Below, piece by piece: positions 54,658 to 64,000 of a stretch of 64,000 bases of DNA. Positions within the stretch are counted from its first letter, which is position 1. Each line of letters starts with the position of its first letter. Origin of the DNA: Pseudomonas sp. PA15(2017) (GTDB lineage Bacteria; Pseudomonadota; Gammaproteobacteria; Pseudomonadales; Pseudomonadaceae). The notes below the pieces were generated by a model. It saw nothing but the letters and a program-made list of their open reading frames with translations, had not been told where the DNA came from and made no database searches. The translations under genes were made by a program, and so were the position numbers. The stretch is from positions 228,479 to 292,478 of the forward strand of contig NZ_MSXV01000050.1 in NCBI RefSeq assembly GCF_001945395.1, written 5' to 3'.

Positions 54658-55782
54658 ATGGAACAGAAAAAAGCACTCATCACCGGTATCACAGGTCAGG
54701 ACGGTTCCTACCTTGCCGAGTTCCTTCTGGAGAAAGGCTACCAGGTGCATGGCATCAAGCGCCGCGCGTCGTCCTTCAACACCCAGCGTGTGGATCACAT
54801 CTATCAGGATCCGCATGTCGACAACCAGAACTTCATCCTCCACTACGGCGACCTCAACGACTCGTCGAACCTGACCCGCATCATCCAGGAAGTACAGCCT
54901 GACGAGGTCTACAACCTCGGCGCGCAATCCCACGTAGCGGTCAGCTTCGAAGCGCCGGAATACACCGCCGACGTCGATGCCATGGGTACCCTGCGCATCC
55001 TCGAAGCCATCCGCCTGCTGGGCCTGGAAAAGAAAACCCGTTTCTACCAGGCCTCCACCTCCGAGCTGTACGGCCTGGTGCAGGAAATCCCGCAGAAGGA
55101 AACTACCCCCTTCTACCCGCGCTCGCCCTATGCGGTCGCCAAGCTGTACGCCTACTGGATCACCGTCAACTACCGCGAAGCCTATGGCATGTACGCGTGC
55201 AACGGCATCCTCTTCAACCACGAGTCGCCGCGTCGTGGCGAGACCTTCGTGACCCGCAAGATCACCCGGGGCCTGGCCAACATCGCCCAGGGCCTGGAGC
55301 CTTGCCTGTACATGGGCAACATGGACGCGCTGCGCGACTGGGGTCATGCCAAGGACTACGTGCGCATGCAGTGGATGATGCTGCAGCAGGAGCAACCGGA
55401 CGACTTCGTGATCGCCACCGGCGTGCAGTACTCGGTGCGTGAATTCATCACCTGGTCGGCGGCCGAACTGGGCGTGCACCTGCGCTTCGAAGGCACCGGC
55501 GTGGACGAGCAAGGCATCGTCGAGCGCATCGACGGCGACAAGGCACCGGCGCTGAAAGTCGGCGACGTGATCGTGCGTGTCGACCCGCGCTACTTCCGCC
55601 CTGCCGAAGTGGAAACCCTGCTCGGCGACCCGACCAAGGCTAAGACCAAGCTGGGCTGGACGCCGGAAATCACCGTGCAGGAAATGTGCGCCGAGATGGT
55701 CAGCGAAGACCTCAAGGTCGCCCAGCGCCACGCCCTGCTCAAGGAGCACGGCCACGAACTGCCAGTCTCCGTGGAGAACTGA
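54658..55782 (+). CDS. gmd: GDP-mannose 4,6-dehydratase
   Basis: 374 residues, extended SDR fold. NAD(P)-binding [16 protein letters not shown] (residues 9-24), the catalytic Tyr158 and Lys162 in [10 protein letters not shown], and the family signature [16 protein letters not shown] are seen. It converts GDP-mannose to GDP-4-keto-6-deoxymannose, first step to GDP-L-fucose. The ATG at 54658 is used because it begins right at the fold; the upstream in-frame ATG at 54637 adds 7 residues. The next gene follows 2 bp on. Confidence 0.97.
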   Translation: MEQKKALITGITGQDGSYLAEFLLEKGYQVHGIKRRASSFNTQRVDHIYQDPHVDNQNFILHYGDLNDSSNLTRIIQEVQPDEVYNLGAQSHVAVSFEAPEYTADVDAMGTLRILEAIRLLGLEKKTRFYQASTSELYGLVQEIPQKETTPFYPRSPYAVAKLYAYWITVNYREAYGMYACNGILFNHESPRRGETFVTRKITRGLANIAQGLEPCLYMGNMDALRDWGHAKDYVRMQWMMLQQEQPDDFVIATGVQYSVREFITWSAAELGVHLRFEGTGVDEQGIVERIDGDKAPALKVGDVIVRVDPRYFRPAEVETLLGDPTKAKTKLGWTPEITVQEMCAEMVSEDLKVAQRHALLKEHGHELPVSVEN

Positions 55783-55784
55783 GC

Positions 55785-56759
55785 ATGAGCGCGCTTCTCA
55801 ACCAGCGCGTCTTCGTCGCCGGCCATCGCGGGATGGTCGGTTCGGCGATCGTGCGCCACCTGCAGAACCTGGGCTACCAGAGCATCGTCACGGCGCCACG
55901 CGAAAGCGTGGACCTGGTCGATGCGGCCAGCGTGAAGCGTTTCTTCGCCGAGCAGCGCATCGACCAGGTCTACCTGGCCGCGGCGAAGGTCGGCGGCATT
56001 CACGCCAATAACCAGTACCCGGCCGATTTCATCTACCAGAATCTGATGATCGAGGCCAACGTCATCAACGCCGCCCACGAGGCCGGCGTGCAGAAGCTGC
56101 TGTCGCTGGGCAGCTCGTGCATCTACCCCAAGCATGCCGAACAGCCGATGCGTGAAGAAGCGCTGCTGACCGGCGTACTGGAGCCGACCAACGAGCCCTA
56201 CGCGATCGCCAAGATCGCCGGGATCAAGCTGTGCGAAAGCTACAACCGCCAGCATGGCCGCGACTACCGCAGCGTGATGCCGACCAACCTGTACGGCCCG
56301 CACGACAACTACCACCCGGAAAACAGCCACGTCATCCCCGCCCTGCTGCGCCGCTTCCACGAGGCGACCTTGCGTGGCGATGACGAGGTGGTGATCTGGG
56401 GCAGCGGCACGCCGATGCGCGAGTTCCTGCATGTCGACGACATGGCCGCGGCCAGCGTCCACGTGATGAACCTGGATGAAGCCACCTACCAGGCCCACAC
56501 CCAGCCCATGCTCTCGCACATCAACGTGGGCACCGGCCAGGACTGCACCATTCGCGAGTTGGCCGAAACCATCGCCCGGGTCACCGAGTTCCAGGGCCGC
56601 CTGAGCTTCGACAGCAGCAAGCCCGACGGCACGCCGCGCAAGCTGATGGACGTCTCGCGCCTGGCCAAGCTCGGCTGGACGGCGAGCATCGACCTGGAAA
56701 GCGGCCTGCGTGATGCCTACCGCTGGTTCGTCGACAACATCGACGACGTACGGGGCTGA
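55785..56759 (+). CDS. fcl: GDP-L-fucose synthase
   Basis: 324 residues, SDR epimerase/reductase. [15 protein letters not shown] (12-26), [21 protein letters not shown] and the catalytic [10 protein letters not shown] (Tyr and Lys) are characteristic. It turns GDP-4-keto-6-deoxymannose into GDP-L-fucose with NADPH. The start 2 bp after gmd and the gmm gene 1 bp after its stop make a tight fucose cassette like that of the colanic acid cluster. Confidence 0.97.
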   Translation: MSALLNQRVFVAGHRGMVGSAIVRHLQNLGYQSIVTAPRESVDLVDAASVKRFFAEQRIDQVYLAAAKVGGIHANNQYPADFIYQNLMIEANVINAAHEAGVQKLLSLGSSCIYPKHAEQPMREEALLTGVLEPTNEPYAIAKIAGIKLCESYNRQHGRDYRSVMPTNLYGPHDNYHPENSHVIPALLRRFHEATLRGDDEVVIWGSGTPMREFLHVDDMAAASVHVMNLDEATYQAHTQPMLSHINVGTGQDCTIRELAETIARVTEFQGRLSFDSSKPDGTPRKLMDVSRLAKLGWTASIDLESGLRDAYRWFVDNIDDVRG

Positions 56760-56760
56760 C

Positions 56761-57222
56761 ATGTTCCTGCCGGCCGATACCTTCAAGACCGTGGTCGCCA
56801 GCACGCCGCTGGTGTCCATCGATCTGCTGGTACGCAACCCCAGGGGCGAACTGCTGCTGGGCGAGCGGCTCAATCGCCCCGCCCAGGGCAGCTGGTTCGC
56901 ACCCGGCGGGCGCATCCTCAAGAACGAAACGCTGGACGCGGCATTCGCCCGCCTGACCCAGGAAGAACTGGGCCAGGCGTTCAGCCGCGACCAGGGCAAG
57001 TTGCTCGGCGTGTACGAGCACTTCTATGACGACAGCGTGTTCGGCACCGCGCCGGATACCCACTACGTCGTCATCGCTTACGCACTGGAGCTGGACGCGC
57101 AGCAGAACCTGCAGCCGCCCAGCGTGCAGCACGGTCGCTACCGCTGGTGGCCGATCGAGCAGATGCGCGATGAACCGCGCATCCACAGCAATACCCGCGA
57201 TTACTTGCAGGCGCTGTATTAG
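56761..57222 (+). CDS. gmm: GDP-mannose mannosyl hydrolase (Nudix)
   Basis: 153 residues. The Nudix-like box is GGRILKNETLDAAFARLTQE; the usual RE pair is RL, as is typical of GDP-mannose hydrolases, which hydrolyse the sugar-phosphate bond rather than the pyrophosphate. WFAPGG and the C-terminal RYRWWPIEQM also fit. It splits GDP-mannose or GDP-fucose and may tune the pools. It follows fcl directly, as in E. coli. Confidence 0.93.
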   Translation: MFLPADTFKTVVASTPLVSIDLLVRNPRGELLLGERLNRPAQGSWFAPGGRILKNETLDAAFARLTQEELGQAFSRDQGKLLGVYEHFYDDSVFGTAPDTHYVVIAYALELDAQQNLQPPSVQHGRYRWWPIEQMRDEPRIHSNTRDYLQALY

Positions 57223-57291
57223 ATACCTCGCGAGCCACGCCTACGCGGCGTCGCCTGCGAGCCAAGACAATTTCGATATGGGAAGGCGAGC

Positions 57292-58575
57292 TTGTTCAAG
57301 CAACTCCTGGCATACCGCAATCTGCTGCTGATCTTGTTTGTCCTGAACTCGGCCTGTTTCTTTCTGACCGACGACAAGAAGGCTGGCATCCCCTACCTGC
57401 GCGAGCTGTGGCTGCTCGGGCTGCTGGGCGCCTCCGGGGCGCTGTTCCTGGTCTGGAAGCGGATCTACCAGTCCAAGACCAGCCTGTGGATCATCTTCAT
57501 GGGCCTGGCGCTGCCGGTCGTCTCGGCGATCATGGCCGAACTCAACTTCGACCAGCCGTTCATTTACGGCCTGCTCGAAGAGCGCCGCAGCTTTGCCTAC
57601 CTGGTGTTCTTCCCGGCGTTGTTCCTGATGATCAAGACCGCGCCGACCCAGAAGCACCTGGAGAATTTCTTCCTGTATTCGGGCCTGACGTGCGCCTTCA
57701 TCGGCTACTGCTATTTCTTCAAGATCATCCCGGAAAACGCCAGCCTGTCCTTCACCATGGACGCCAAGGATGCCGGCGACGCGCTGCTGCGCCCTGACCG
57801 TTACCGCATCGGTTCGAGCTACGTGACCATCTGCGCCTTCATGCTGATGTACAGCATGAAAGAGCGTATCTCGCTACCCAAGGTCTTTGCCCTGCTGTTC
57901 TTCGCGTCGTACCTGTGGCTGGTGCTGCAGACACGCCAGACCATGATCATCTGGTGCCTGGCCGGCCTGTGGATCTTCCGCGACCGCATCGACTCGCTGC
58001 TCAAGCTCGGCCTGCTCGCCGCGACCATCTTGGTGGTCTCGTTCTTCATGTTTCCGGAGTTCTACTACGCGCAGTTCGACAAGTTCCAGGCGCTGCTCGA
58101 CGAGGCCACCACCGGCCCGGGCGTACGTGACAACACCACGGCGATCATCATCGGCGCGGTCGCCGACAACATGTACATCGGCATGGGCTCGCTGTCGCTG
58201 CAGTGGAAAGGTGGCTTCGGTGCGCTCTACAACCCGCACTTCTACCTGTCGGACGTGGGCATCTTCGGCGTTTATTACCGCTACGGTTTCCTCACGCCGC
58301 TGATCGCGCTGATCTTCTATTTCGGCTACCTGCGCATCATGAAGCGCTGCCCCGAGAAGGGCCCGCTGCTCAGCGCCTTCCAGCTGATCTTCTGGTTCCA
58401 GATGCTCAACATGTTCCTGTCCAACTCCCTGATGTACGGCGGCGATATCCTGGGTATCGGTGCCGCCTGCTTCCTGTACTACTCCCGCGCCTATGCCGCG
58501 CAAGCATCCCCGACTCGTGAGATCAGAGGCACACGCCATGACCCAATTCAGTATCGTAACCATCAACTGGAATAA
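57292..58575 (+). CDS. Wzy-like polysaccharide polymerase / O-antigen ligase family membrane protein
   Basis: 427 residues, about 10-11 membrane segments (for example LLLILFVLNSACFFL, IIFMGLALPVVSAIM, LAATILVVSFFMF), with a large loop between about 260 and 330. Proteins of this form link repeat units. The start is TTG at 57292, with GGAAGG upstream; the ATG at 57278 is out of frame. The last 38 nt overlap the next gene. Polymerase and ligase cannot be told apart by sequence alone; the cluster context favours polymerase. Confidence 0.85.
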   Translation: MFKQLLAYRNLLLILFVLNSACFFLTDDKKAGIPYLRELWLLGLLGASGALFLVWKRIYQSKTSLWIIFMGLALPVVSAIMAELNFDQPFIYGLLEERRSFAYLVFFPALFLMIKTAPTQKHLENFFLYSGLTCAFIGYCYFFKIIPENASLSFTMDAKDAGDALLRPDRYRIGSSYVTICAFMLMYSMKERISLPKVFALLFFASYLWLVLQTRQTMIIWCLAGLWIFRDRIDSLLKLGLLAATILVVSFFMFPEFYYAQFDKFQALLDEATTGPGVRDNTTAIIIGAVADNMYIGMGSLSLQWKGGFGALYNPHFYLSDVGIFGVYYRYGFLTPLIALIFYFGYLRIMKRCPEKGPLLSAFQLIFWFQMLNMFLSNSLMYGGDILGIGAACFLYYSRAYAAQASPTREIRGTRHDPIQYRNHQLE

Positions 58576-59302
58576 CCTGGAGGGTCTCAAGCAGACCTAC
58601 CAGAGTGTGGCGGCCCAGACCTACCGCAACTTCCGCTGGATCGTCGTCGACGGTGCGTCCACCGACGGCGGCGCCGAGTGGCTGGCGACCATCGACGAGC
58701 CCTACGCCGAGATCACGTCCGAGCGCGACAAGGGCCTCTACGACGCCATGAACAAGGGCCTGATCAAGGGCTCGGCGACGGAGGGCTACACGCTGTTCCT
58801 CAACAGCGGCGACTTCTTCTACGACGAGAACGTGCTGCAGAAGGTCGCCGATGCCATCGAGCGCGCACCGGGCAAGCCGCGCTACGTGTACGGCGACTAC
58901 CACCTGCAGGACGCCGCCGGACGCCTGACGGCGGCCAAGGCGAAGAAGATCGAGCACCTGGTGCTGGGCATGCCGTCCAGCCACCAGGCGATGTACTTCG
59001 AGAACGAGCGCCTGCGCAACGTGCGTTTTCGCGACGATTTCAAGCTCTCGGCCGACTACTGCATGATCGTCGAATTCCTGCAGGGCCAGGATCACCAGCG
59101 CGACGTGCTGAAGATCGAGTCGCCGCTGTGCATCTTCGACACCACCGGCGTTTCCACCAGCCGCCGCTTCGACGCGCTCAAGGAAGACATGCGCATTCGT
59201 CGGGAGGTCATGAAACTATCGCCGCTGCATAGCATCTCTTTGTATGTCCTGCACTACGTGCATACCCACAGCAAATTGCTGAAAGCGGCCTTGGGCAAAT
59301 GA
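58538..59302 (+). CDS. GT2-family glycosyltransferase
   Basis: 254 residues, GT-A fold. FSIVTINWNNLEGLKQT (4-20), VVDGASTDGG (38-47) and FLNSGDFFY (metal region) are typical of the WcaA/WcaE-like group. It adds a sugar from a nucleotide donor to the lipid-linked repeat; donor unknown. The ATG at 58538 lies inside the end of the polymerase gene, and its stop overlaps the next start by ATGA, giving coupled translation. Confidence 0.9.
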   Translation: MTQFSIVTINWNNLEGLKQTYQSVAAQTYRNFRWIVVDGASTDGGAEWLATIDEPYAEITSERDKGLYDAMNKGLIKGSATEGYTLFLNSGDFFYDENVLQKVADAIERAPGKPRYVYGDYHLQDAAGRLTAAKAKKIEHLVLGMPSSHQAMYFENERLRNVRFRDDFKLSADYCMIVEFLQGQDHQRDVLKIESPLCIFDTTGVSTSRRFDALKEDMRIRREVMKLSPLHSISLYVLHYVHTHSKLLKAALGK

Positions 59303-60117
59303 ATCGCGAGCAATACGAATCGTTGCCCGAGCGTGATACGCGCCAGTGGCGCAAAGAGGTGTTGATGAAGGCGTTTGATATCGAGTTCTACGCTGGCACC
59401 AAGGATCGCCTGATCGAGGACTTGGTTGAGCACAGCACCGACAAGTACAGCTACATCGTGACACCCAACATCAATCACGTGGTGCAGCTGGAAACCGACC
59501 GCGACCTCAAGCGCGCCTATGCCGTGGCCCGCCACCGCATCTGCGACAGCCGCGTGCTGCTGCCGCTGCTGCGCATGCTCAAGGTGCCGGTCGAGGACGC
59601 CATTCCCGGCAGCACCCTGACCGCCGAACTGATCGGCATCGCCGAAGAGCGTGCCTGGGACGTGACCATCATCGGCTGCGAAGACGATGACATCGCACGC
59701 CTGCGTGAGCGCTTCCCGAACATCAATTTCCACCACCACAACCCACCGATGGGCTTCATCGACAGCGAAGAAGCGATCCAGGCCTGCCTGTCCTTCGTCG
59801 TCGAGCACCCATCTCATCTGGTGGTGTTGTCGGTCGGCTGCCCACGCCAGGAGATTCTTGCCCACAAGATCTTCGAGACCGACCAGGCCGTAGGCATCGG
59901 CCTGTGCGTGGGCGCCTCGATCAACTTCCTGTCCGGCAAGTTGCAGCGTGCCCCGATGTGGATGCAACGCTATTCGCTGGAATGGCTACACCGTGCTTAT
60001 ACCGAACCACGCCGTCTGGTCGGCCGTTACGTCCGCGACGCGTTCCTGATCCTGCCGATTCTGGTCCGAGAATTCCGCCTTCGGCAATCACTCTTCATGG
60101 GAGGAGCTCCACGATGA
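59299..60117 (+). CDS. WecG/TagA/CpsF-family glycosyltransferase (first copy)
   Basis: 272 residues. VGCPRQE near 180 and [20 protein letters not shown] are the family marks, with the C-terminal [18 protein letters not shown]. The usual DG of the catalytic loop is DS here ([10 protein letters not shown]), which may alter activity. Members move ManNAcA-like or other sugars to lipid-linked acceptors at the membrane. The stop overlaps the next ATG. A second family member is at 61773. Confidence 0.9.
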   Translation: MNREQYESLPERDTRQWRKEVLMKAFDIEFYAGTKDRLIEDLVEHSTDKYSYIVTPNINHVVQLETDRDLKRAYAVARHRICDSRVLLPLLRMLKVPVEDAIPGSTLTAELIGIAEERAWDVTIIGCEDDDIARLRERFPNINFHHHNPPMGFIDSEEAIQACLSFVVEHPSHLVVLSVGCPRQEILAHKIFETDQAVGIGLCVGASINFLSGKLQRAPMWMQRYSLEWLHRAYTEPRRLVGRYVRDAFLILPILVREFRLRQSLFMGGAPR

Positions 60118-61544
60118 TTCCTGTCATTCTTTCCGGCGGTAATGGCTCGCGCCTGTGGCCGCTTTCGCGCCAACTCAACCCCAAGCAATTCCTGCCGATC
60201 GCCGACGACTCGCTGTCCATGCTGCAGGCGACCATTCGCCGCCTGGAAGGCCTGAAAGTCAGCCAGCCGTGCCTGATCTGCAACGAGGAGCACCGCTTCC
60301 TCGCTGCCGAACAACTGCGCACCCTGGGTATCGACAACGCCAGCATCCTGCTCGAGCCCGTGGGCCGCAATACCGCGCCAGCGGTCGCCCTGGCAGCGAT
60401 CAAGGCGCTGGAAAAGGAACACGATCCAGTACTGCTGATCCTCGCTGCCGACCACCTGATCAAGGACGTCGACGCATTCCACCGTGCCGTGGAAACCGCT
60501 CTGCCCTTTGCTCAGGCCGGCAAGCTGGTGACCTTCGGCATCGTGCCGACCCATGCCGAGACCGGCTACGGTTACCTGCAGAAAGGCGCCGCGGCGGGTG
60601 ATGGCGGCTTTACCGTCGCGAAGTTCGTCGAGAAGCCCGACAGCGAAACCGCCGAGCGTTACCTGGCCTCCGGCGAGCACTTCTGGAACAGCGGCATGTT
60701 CATGTTCCGCGCCAGTCGCTACCTCGAAGAACTGCAGCGCTGGCAGCCGGAAATTCTCGAAGCCTGCCGCCGTGCCACCGCGCAGAGCGAAGAAGACATG
60801 CACTTCGTACGCATCGGCAAAGAGGCGTTCGCCGCCTGTCCGGAAGACTCCATCGACTACGCGGTGATGGAAAAGACCGAAGACGCCGTGATGGTGCCGC
60901 TGGACGCTGGCTGGAGCGACATCGGCTCCTGGTCCGCCCTGTGGGACGTCAGCGACAAGGACGAGCAGGGTAACGTGCACAAGGGCGACGTGCTCAGCCA
61001 CGACAGCCAGAACAACTACGTGCATGCCGACTACCGCCTGGTGACCACCGTGGGCGTCGAGGACCTGATCATCGTCGAGACCAAGGACACCGTCATGGTC
61101 GCACACAAGGACAAGGCCCAGGAGGTCAAGCGCATCGTCGAGCAGCTCAAGCGCGAAGAGCGTTGCGAGCACCTCAACAACCGCGAAGTCTATCGTCCGT
61201 GGGGCATGTACGACTCCATCGACAACGGTGCGCGTTATCAGGTCAAGCGCATCACCGTGAAGCCTGGCGCCAAGCTGTCGGTGCAGATGCACCACCACCG
61301 TGCCGAGCACTGGATCGTGGTCAGCGGCACCGCCCAGGTGACCAACGGTGACGAGACCTACATGGTCACCGAGAACCAGTCGACCTACATCCCGATCGGC
61401 CAGATCCATGCACTGGAAAACCCGGGCATGATTCCGCTCGAACTGATCGAGGTGCAGTCCGGGACTTACCTGGGCGAAGACGATATCATCCGCTTCTCCG
61501 ACAATTATGGCCGCGTCAAGGAACTCAAGGTTTCCGCGGCCTGA
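60114..61544 (+). CDS. Mannose-1-phosphate guanylyltransferase / mannose-6-phosphate isomerase (ManC/AlgA/PslB type)
   Basis: 476 residues, bifunctional. The N-terminal half has the nucleotide site [28 protein letters not shown] and FVEKP; the C-terminal half is a type II phosphomannose isomerase cupin ([17 protein letters not shown]). It supplies GDP-mannose for gmd and fcl. GAGGAG precedes the ATG at 60114, which overlaps the previous stop. Paralogues algA and pslB exist elsewhere in Pseudomonas, so I give no symbol. Confidence 0.95.
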   Translation: MIPVILSGGNGSRLWPLSRQLNPKQFLPIADDSLSMLQATIRRLEGLKVSQPCLICNEEHRFLAAEQLRTLGIDNASILLEPVGRNTAPAVALAAIKALEKEHDPVLLILAADHLIKDVDAFHRAVETALPFAQAGKLVTFGIVPTHAETGYGYLQKGAAAGDGGFTVAKFVEKPDSETAERYLASGEHFWNSGMFMFRASRYLEELQRWQPEILEACRRATAQSEEDMHFVRIGKEAFAACPEDSIDYAVMEKTEDAVMVPLDAGWSDIGSWSALWDVSDKDEQGNVHKGDVLSHDSQNNYVHADYRLVTTVGVEDLIIVETKDTVMVAHKDKAQEVKRIVEQLKREERCEHLNNREVYRPWGMYDSIDNGARYQVKRITVKPGAKLSVQMHHHRAEHWIVVSGTAQVTNGDETYMVTENQSTYIPIGQIHALENPGMIPLELIEVQSGTYLGEDDIIRFSDNYGRVKELKVSAA

Positions 61545-61772
61545 GGTCGGGCCAGCGCTCATGTGCGCCGGCGCCCATCACCGGGGCCCTCTGGGGCCCC
61601 TTCGCCGGGTGGTTCGCCACCCCTGCCATGGCTCTGCCAGTTCACACCCGATGGGGCAAGGAATGCCTTTCATCTCGCTATCAAAAGGATTTCTACAAGA
61701 ACAAGCAAAGCGCGAAGCCCACGTGAACACACACCGGATAATTTTCCTACTTTCCGACAACGAGGCTCGCCC

Positions 61773-62567
61773 GTGAAAACTTCCAAACTCCTGTACGACC
61801 CCGTTATTCACAAACTGAAGTTGCTGGAAGAATATGATGTGACGCCGTTGCTCGAAGACTTGAGCACTCCGAAGAAACCGACCATCGTCGGCTTTCTCAA
61901 TCAGCATGGCTACAACCTGATCCAGCAGGACAAGCGGGCTCGCCGCCACTTCCTGCAGATCAACCACCTGCTGCGCGACGGCATCGGCATCAAACTGGCC
62001 TGCCAGTTGAACGGCCTGGCGCCCGGCGCCAACCTCAACGGCACGGACTTCATTCCGGCACTGATCGAGCACGCCCTGCAGGACGAACGCAGCGACCAGT
62101 ACCAGCTGTTTGCCATGGGTACCTGCGAGCCATGGACCGAGGAAGGCGCCAACGCCCTGTTCCGTGGTCGTGAGCACCACACCATCGACGGTTTCCAGCC
62201 GGTGGAACGCTACCTGGAATTCGTCCAGGAACACCTGCAACCGGGCAAGATTCCGCTGATCGTGATGGGCATGGGCATGCCGCGCCAGGAAGAAGTGGCC
62301 GTCACCCTGCAGCGCAACCTCAACCGCCCTGCCCTGATGATCTGTGGTGGCGCGATTCTGGATTTCGCCGCCCAGCGCTTCAACCGTGCGCCTGAGGTGT
62401 TTCGCAAGGTCGGCATGGAGTGGGCCTATCGCCTGCTGATGGAGCCGCGCCGCCTGTTCGCCCGCTACGTGCTGGGCATTCCGCAGTTCTTCTACTACGT
62501 CGTGCGCAACGGCCGCGACAGCAACGTGGTGGTCAGCGAGCAAGGCGCCTACGACCGCAAATCCTGA
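61773..62567 (+). CDS. WecG/TagA/CpsF-family glycosyltransferase (second copy)
   Basis: 264 residues. Here the catalytic loop is canonical (LLRDGIGIKLACQLNG), with MGMPRQEEVAV and CGGAILDFAAQRFNRAPE and the C-terminal WAYRLLMEPRRLFARYV. It starts with GTG at 61773, preceded by GAGG; the upstream 70 codons of open frame are non-coding in character. The gene lies 228 bp after the ManC-type gene and is the last of the main operon, followed by a terminator. Compared with the copy at 59299 it is only distantly similar, so not a recent duplication. Confidence 0.88.
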   Translation: MKTSKLLYDPVIHKLKLLEEYDVTPLLEDLSTPKKPTIVGFLNQHGYNLIQQDKRARRHFLQINHLLRDGIGIKLACQLNGLAPGANLNGTDFIPALIEHALQDERSDQYQLFAMGTCEPWTEEGANALFRGREHHTIDGFQPVERYLEFVQEHLQPGKIPLIVMGMGMPRQEEVAVTLQRNLNRPALMICGGAILDFAAQRFNRAPEVFRKVGMEWAYRLLMEPRRLFARYVLGIPQFFYYVVRNGRDSNVVVSEQGAYDRKS

Positions 62568-62585
62568 GGTCGACTGCAGGTAATA

Positions 62586-62620
62586 AAACGCCCGAACGAG
62601 TGCATCGTCCGGGCGTTTTT
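62586..62620 (+). terminator. Rho-independent terminator of the exopolysaccharide operon
   Basis: Stem ACGCCCG / CGGGCGT with additional ACGA/TCGT-type pairing in the loop, followed by TTTTT. It lies 20 bp past the stop of the second WecG-like gene. Confidence 0.85.
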
Positions 62621-62655
62621 GTGCTTCGCGGAATCTCAGGAAAATCAGTCTTGGC

Positions 62656-63411
62656 ACCGGACTGGCAAGTTTGTGTGCGTATCACTTACTGACTTGGCAC
62701 TATCCGTTACCGCGTCTGCTGAACCTTTGTGTTGCGCCCCTTACGGGCGCCACACCTTTCTTGCTTGCCCAAGAAAGGTGTGCCAAAGAAGGGCACCCCG
62801 ACATCCGGGTTTCGCTGCGCGAAACTTCCCTCGCTCCAGCGCCGCTCCGGGGGCCGGCTTACATGGGCCATCCCTGGCCCATTAAGCCTCTCGCCGCATC
62901 CCTGCGGCTCGCTCCCCTACACGACACCTCCACTCGGCCTCCTGACGGGACCGGAGCGCGAGCTTGCGAGATTTCCACGGGCTCAAGCTTAGCGGCGTCT
63001 GCTTTTGCTTTTGAGCTGCGATCGCACAGGCGACGCCCAAGTCCTCCCCTTCAGGAGGCCGAATGGAATCGCCACGTAAGGGGTTGAGCGACATGGATGC
63101 CGCGAGAGCTGCGATGGGCCAGGGATGGCCCTTCGCAGCGTGCCCCTGGAGTGGTGATGGAATGAGGGAACCCCGGCGCAGCAGGGCGGGGGCGCCTAGC
63201 CCGGATGGTGGGGTGCCCTTCTCTTTGGTTACTTTCTCTTGGGCAAGCAAGAGCTACGAAGCGCAGCGAAGTAACAGCCGTAGGCTGGCCCGAAGGGTGA
63301 GCGCAGCGAATCAAGTGACTCGCCCGTAAGGGGCGAAACCCATCCGGCCAGGCGGCATGCTAATGGAGAGTGCCAAGTCATCGGCAGCGCACACTGATTT
63401 GCCAGTCCGGT
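62656..63411. repeat. 756-bp imperfect inverted-repeat element, apparently non-coding
   Basis: The left arm (62656-62949) and right arm (63045-63411) are diverged inverted copies. Shared blocks include ACCGGACTGGCAA, GTGTGCG, GACTTGGCACT, CGCCCCTTACGGGCG, CTTGCTTGCCCAAGA, AAGGGCACCCC, GGGCCATCCCTGGCCCAT and CGGCCTCCTGA. The right arm has about 70 extra bases. About 95 bp lie between the arms. Frames in it are short and overlap on both strands. It looks like two head-to-head copies of a dispersed Pseudomonas repeat; no transposase is seen. Confidence 0.75.
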
Positions 63412-63501
63412 CTCAACCAGACGCTTCCCAACAGCGGGAAGAACCTTTATCTGGCTCGCTGGAAAAGACGACGCAGCGGATGCTGCATCGCTCTTATACG
63501 T

Positions 63502-64000
63502 TCAACGCCCTGCGGCAACCGCGACCGGCTTCTCGCTACCCACACCGCGGCCCTGCTCGATCAGCGCGAACACCTCATTCCACATCGCCTGAGTACGGGT
63601 CTTCAGCTCCGCGGAGTGCGCGTTCAAGCGCGCAGACAGCGCCTGCATCTGCAGCGGATCGGTAAGGTTGTCGAGGGCACGGTTCAGCTCCTCGTCGCTC
63701 AGATTGATGTCCAGCACGCCCTCGGAGAACCCGTAGTCGGCGAAGAGCATCTGGTACTTGTGGCTCCAACCGGTGGCCAGCGACGGCACGCCCTGGGACA
63801 GCGCACTGACCAGACCGTGGAAGCGGCTGCCCAGAGTGCCACGGCAAGCGCCGAGGATGCCCTTAATGGCCAGCGGATCGGTCTCGCGCAGGATCGGCAA
63901 ACCACCTACGGCCTTGGATACCTGCTCGGCCAGGCGCGCATCGCCCTCGCCTTCGTGGATCAGCAGGAACGGCTTGGCGCCCCGCTCGACCAGCGCCTTG
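63502..64000 (-). CDS. Polysaccharide pyruvyl transferase family protein (WcaK/CsaB type), 5' end outside window
   Basis: C-terminal 165 residues are visible; the frame is open to the right edge. LLIHEGEGD, then GTLGSRFHGLVSALSQGVPSLATGWSHKY are clear marks of the pyruvyl transferase family, which adds ketal-linked pyruvate from phosphoenolpyruvate to a sugar of the polymer. It is on the strand opposite to the main operon, beyond the inverted-repeat element, so it begins or ends a second, convergent transcript. The rest of the cluster (flippase, more transferases) probably lies to the right. Confidence 0.88.
   Translation of the reverse strand, partial: KALVERGAKPFLLIHEGEGDARLAEQVSKAVGGLPILRETDPLAIKGILGACRGTLGSRFHGLVSALSQGVPSLATGWSHKYQMLFADYGFSEGVLDINLSDEELNRALDNLTDPLQMQALSARLNAHSAELKTRTQAMWNEVFALIEQGRGVGSEKPVAVAAGR

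Noticed and set aside
62671..63329. Several 80-138-codon frames within the inverted-repeat element
   Set aside because: They overlap each other on both strands and follow the repeat structure, with no domain or ribosome site.

Overview
The window is a piece of a high-GC Pseudomonas chromosome (Pseudomonas sensu lato; species not resolved). The evidence is a pyoverdine locus with PvdL, PvdH and PvdS, a liu leucine-catabolism operon, Pseudomonas-type REP repeats, and ordinary Pseudomonas housekeeping genes. No rRNA, tRNA, CRISPR array, prophage or transposase gene was seen.

Region 1 (1-23935) is a pyoverdine siderophore locus. It holds the 5' part of a peptide-chain NRPS cut by the left edge, a siderophore-interacting ferric reductase on the opposite strand, a type II thioesterase, an MbtH-like protein, PvdH (makes diaminobutyrate), the 4295-residue chromophore synthetase PvdL, and the ECF sigma factor PvdS. 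Four PvdS-type promoter boxes, all with a 16-nt spacer, and a Fur-box-like sequence at pvdS outline the iron regulation. The first A domain of the partial NRPS reads as serine-type and is followed by an epimerization domain, so D-Ser is the predicted residue it adds.

Region 2 (23936-34463) is mixed chromosomal genes: a small membrane protein / XRE regulator / ZapE-like ATPase operon, a patatin-like phospholipase, an LpxL/HtrB acyltransferase, a DUF2218 protein, an acetyl-CoA acetyltransferase, a small hypothetical protein, a TetR regulator divergent from an MFS transporter and a BdcA-like SDR, a DUF1232 protein, and an FKBP-type lipoprotein isomerase.

Region 3 (34699-43038) is the liuRABCDE operon for leucine/isovalerate breakdown, with a LiuR-type operator at its head and a REP element between liuB and liuC. 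Small stress/envelope genes follow: an acidic protein, a CGHC thioredoxin-like protein and a DUF2892 protein. A D-2-hydroxyacid dehydrogenase is at 43501.

Region 4 (44473-64000) is an exopolysaccharide cluster behind a long AT-rich leader. It encodes a beta-barrel outer-membrane protein, a Wza-like export protein, a Wzc-type tyrosine kinase, a PHP-type phosphatase, an unrecognised 55-residue ORF, a WcaJ-type initiating transferase, Ugd, Gmd, Fcl, Gmm, a Wzy-like polymerase/ligase, two GT-type transferases, two WecG/TagA-family transferases, a ManC/AlgA-type bifunctional enzyme and, at the right edge, a partial pyruvyl transferase. The sugar-nucleotide genes predict a colanic-acid-like polymer with glucose/galactose, glucuronate, fucose and perhaps pyruvate. 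No Wzx flippase is visible. A 756-bp imperfect inverted repeat without a credible gene separates the main operon from the pyruvyl transferase.
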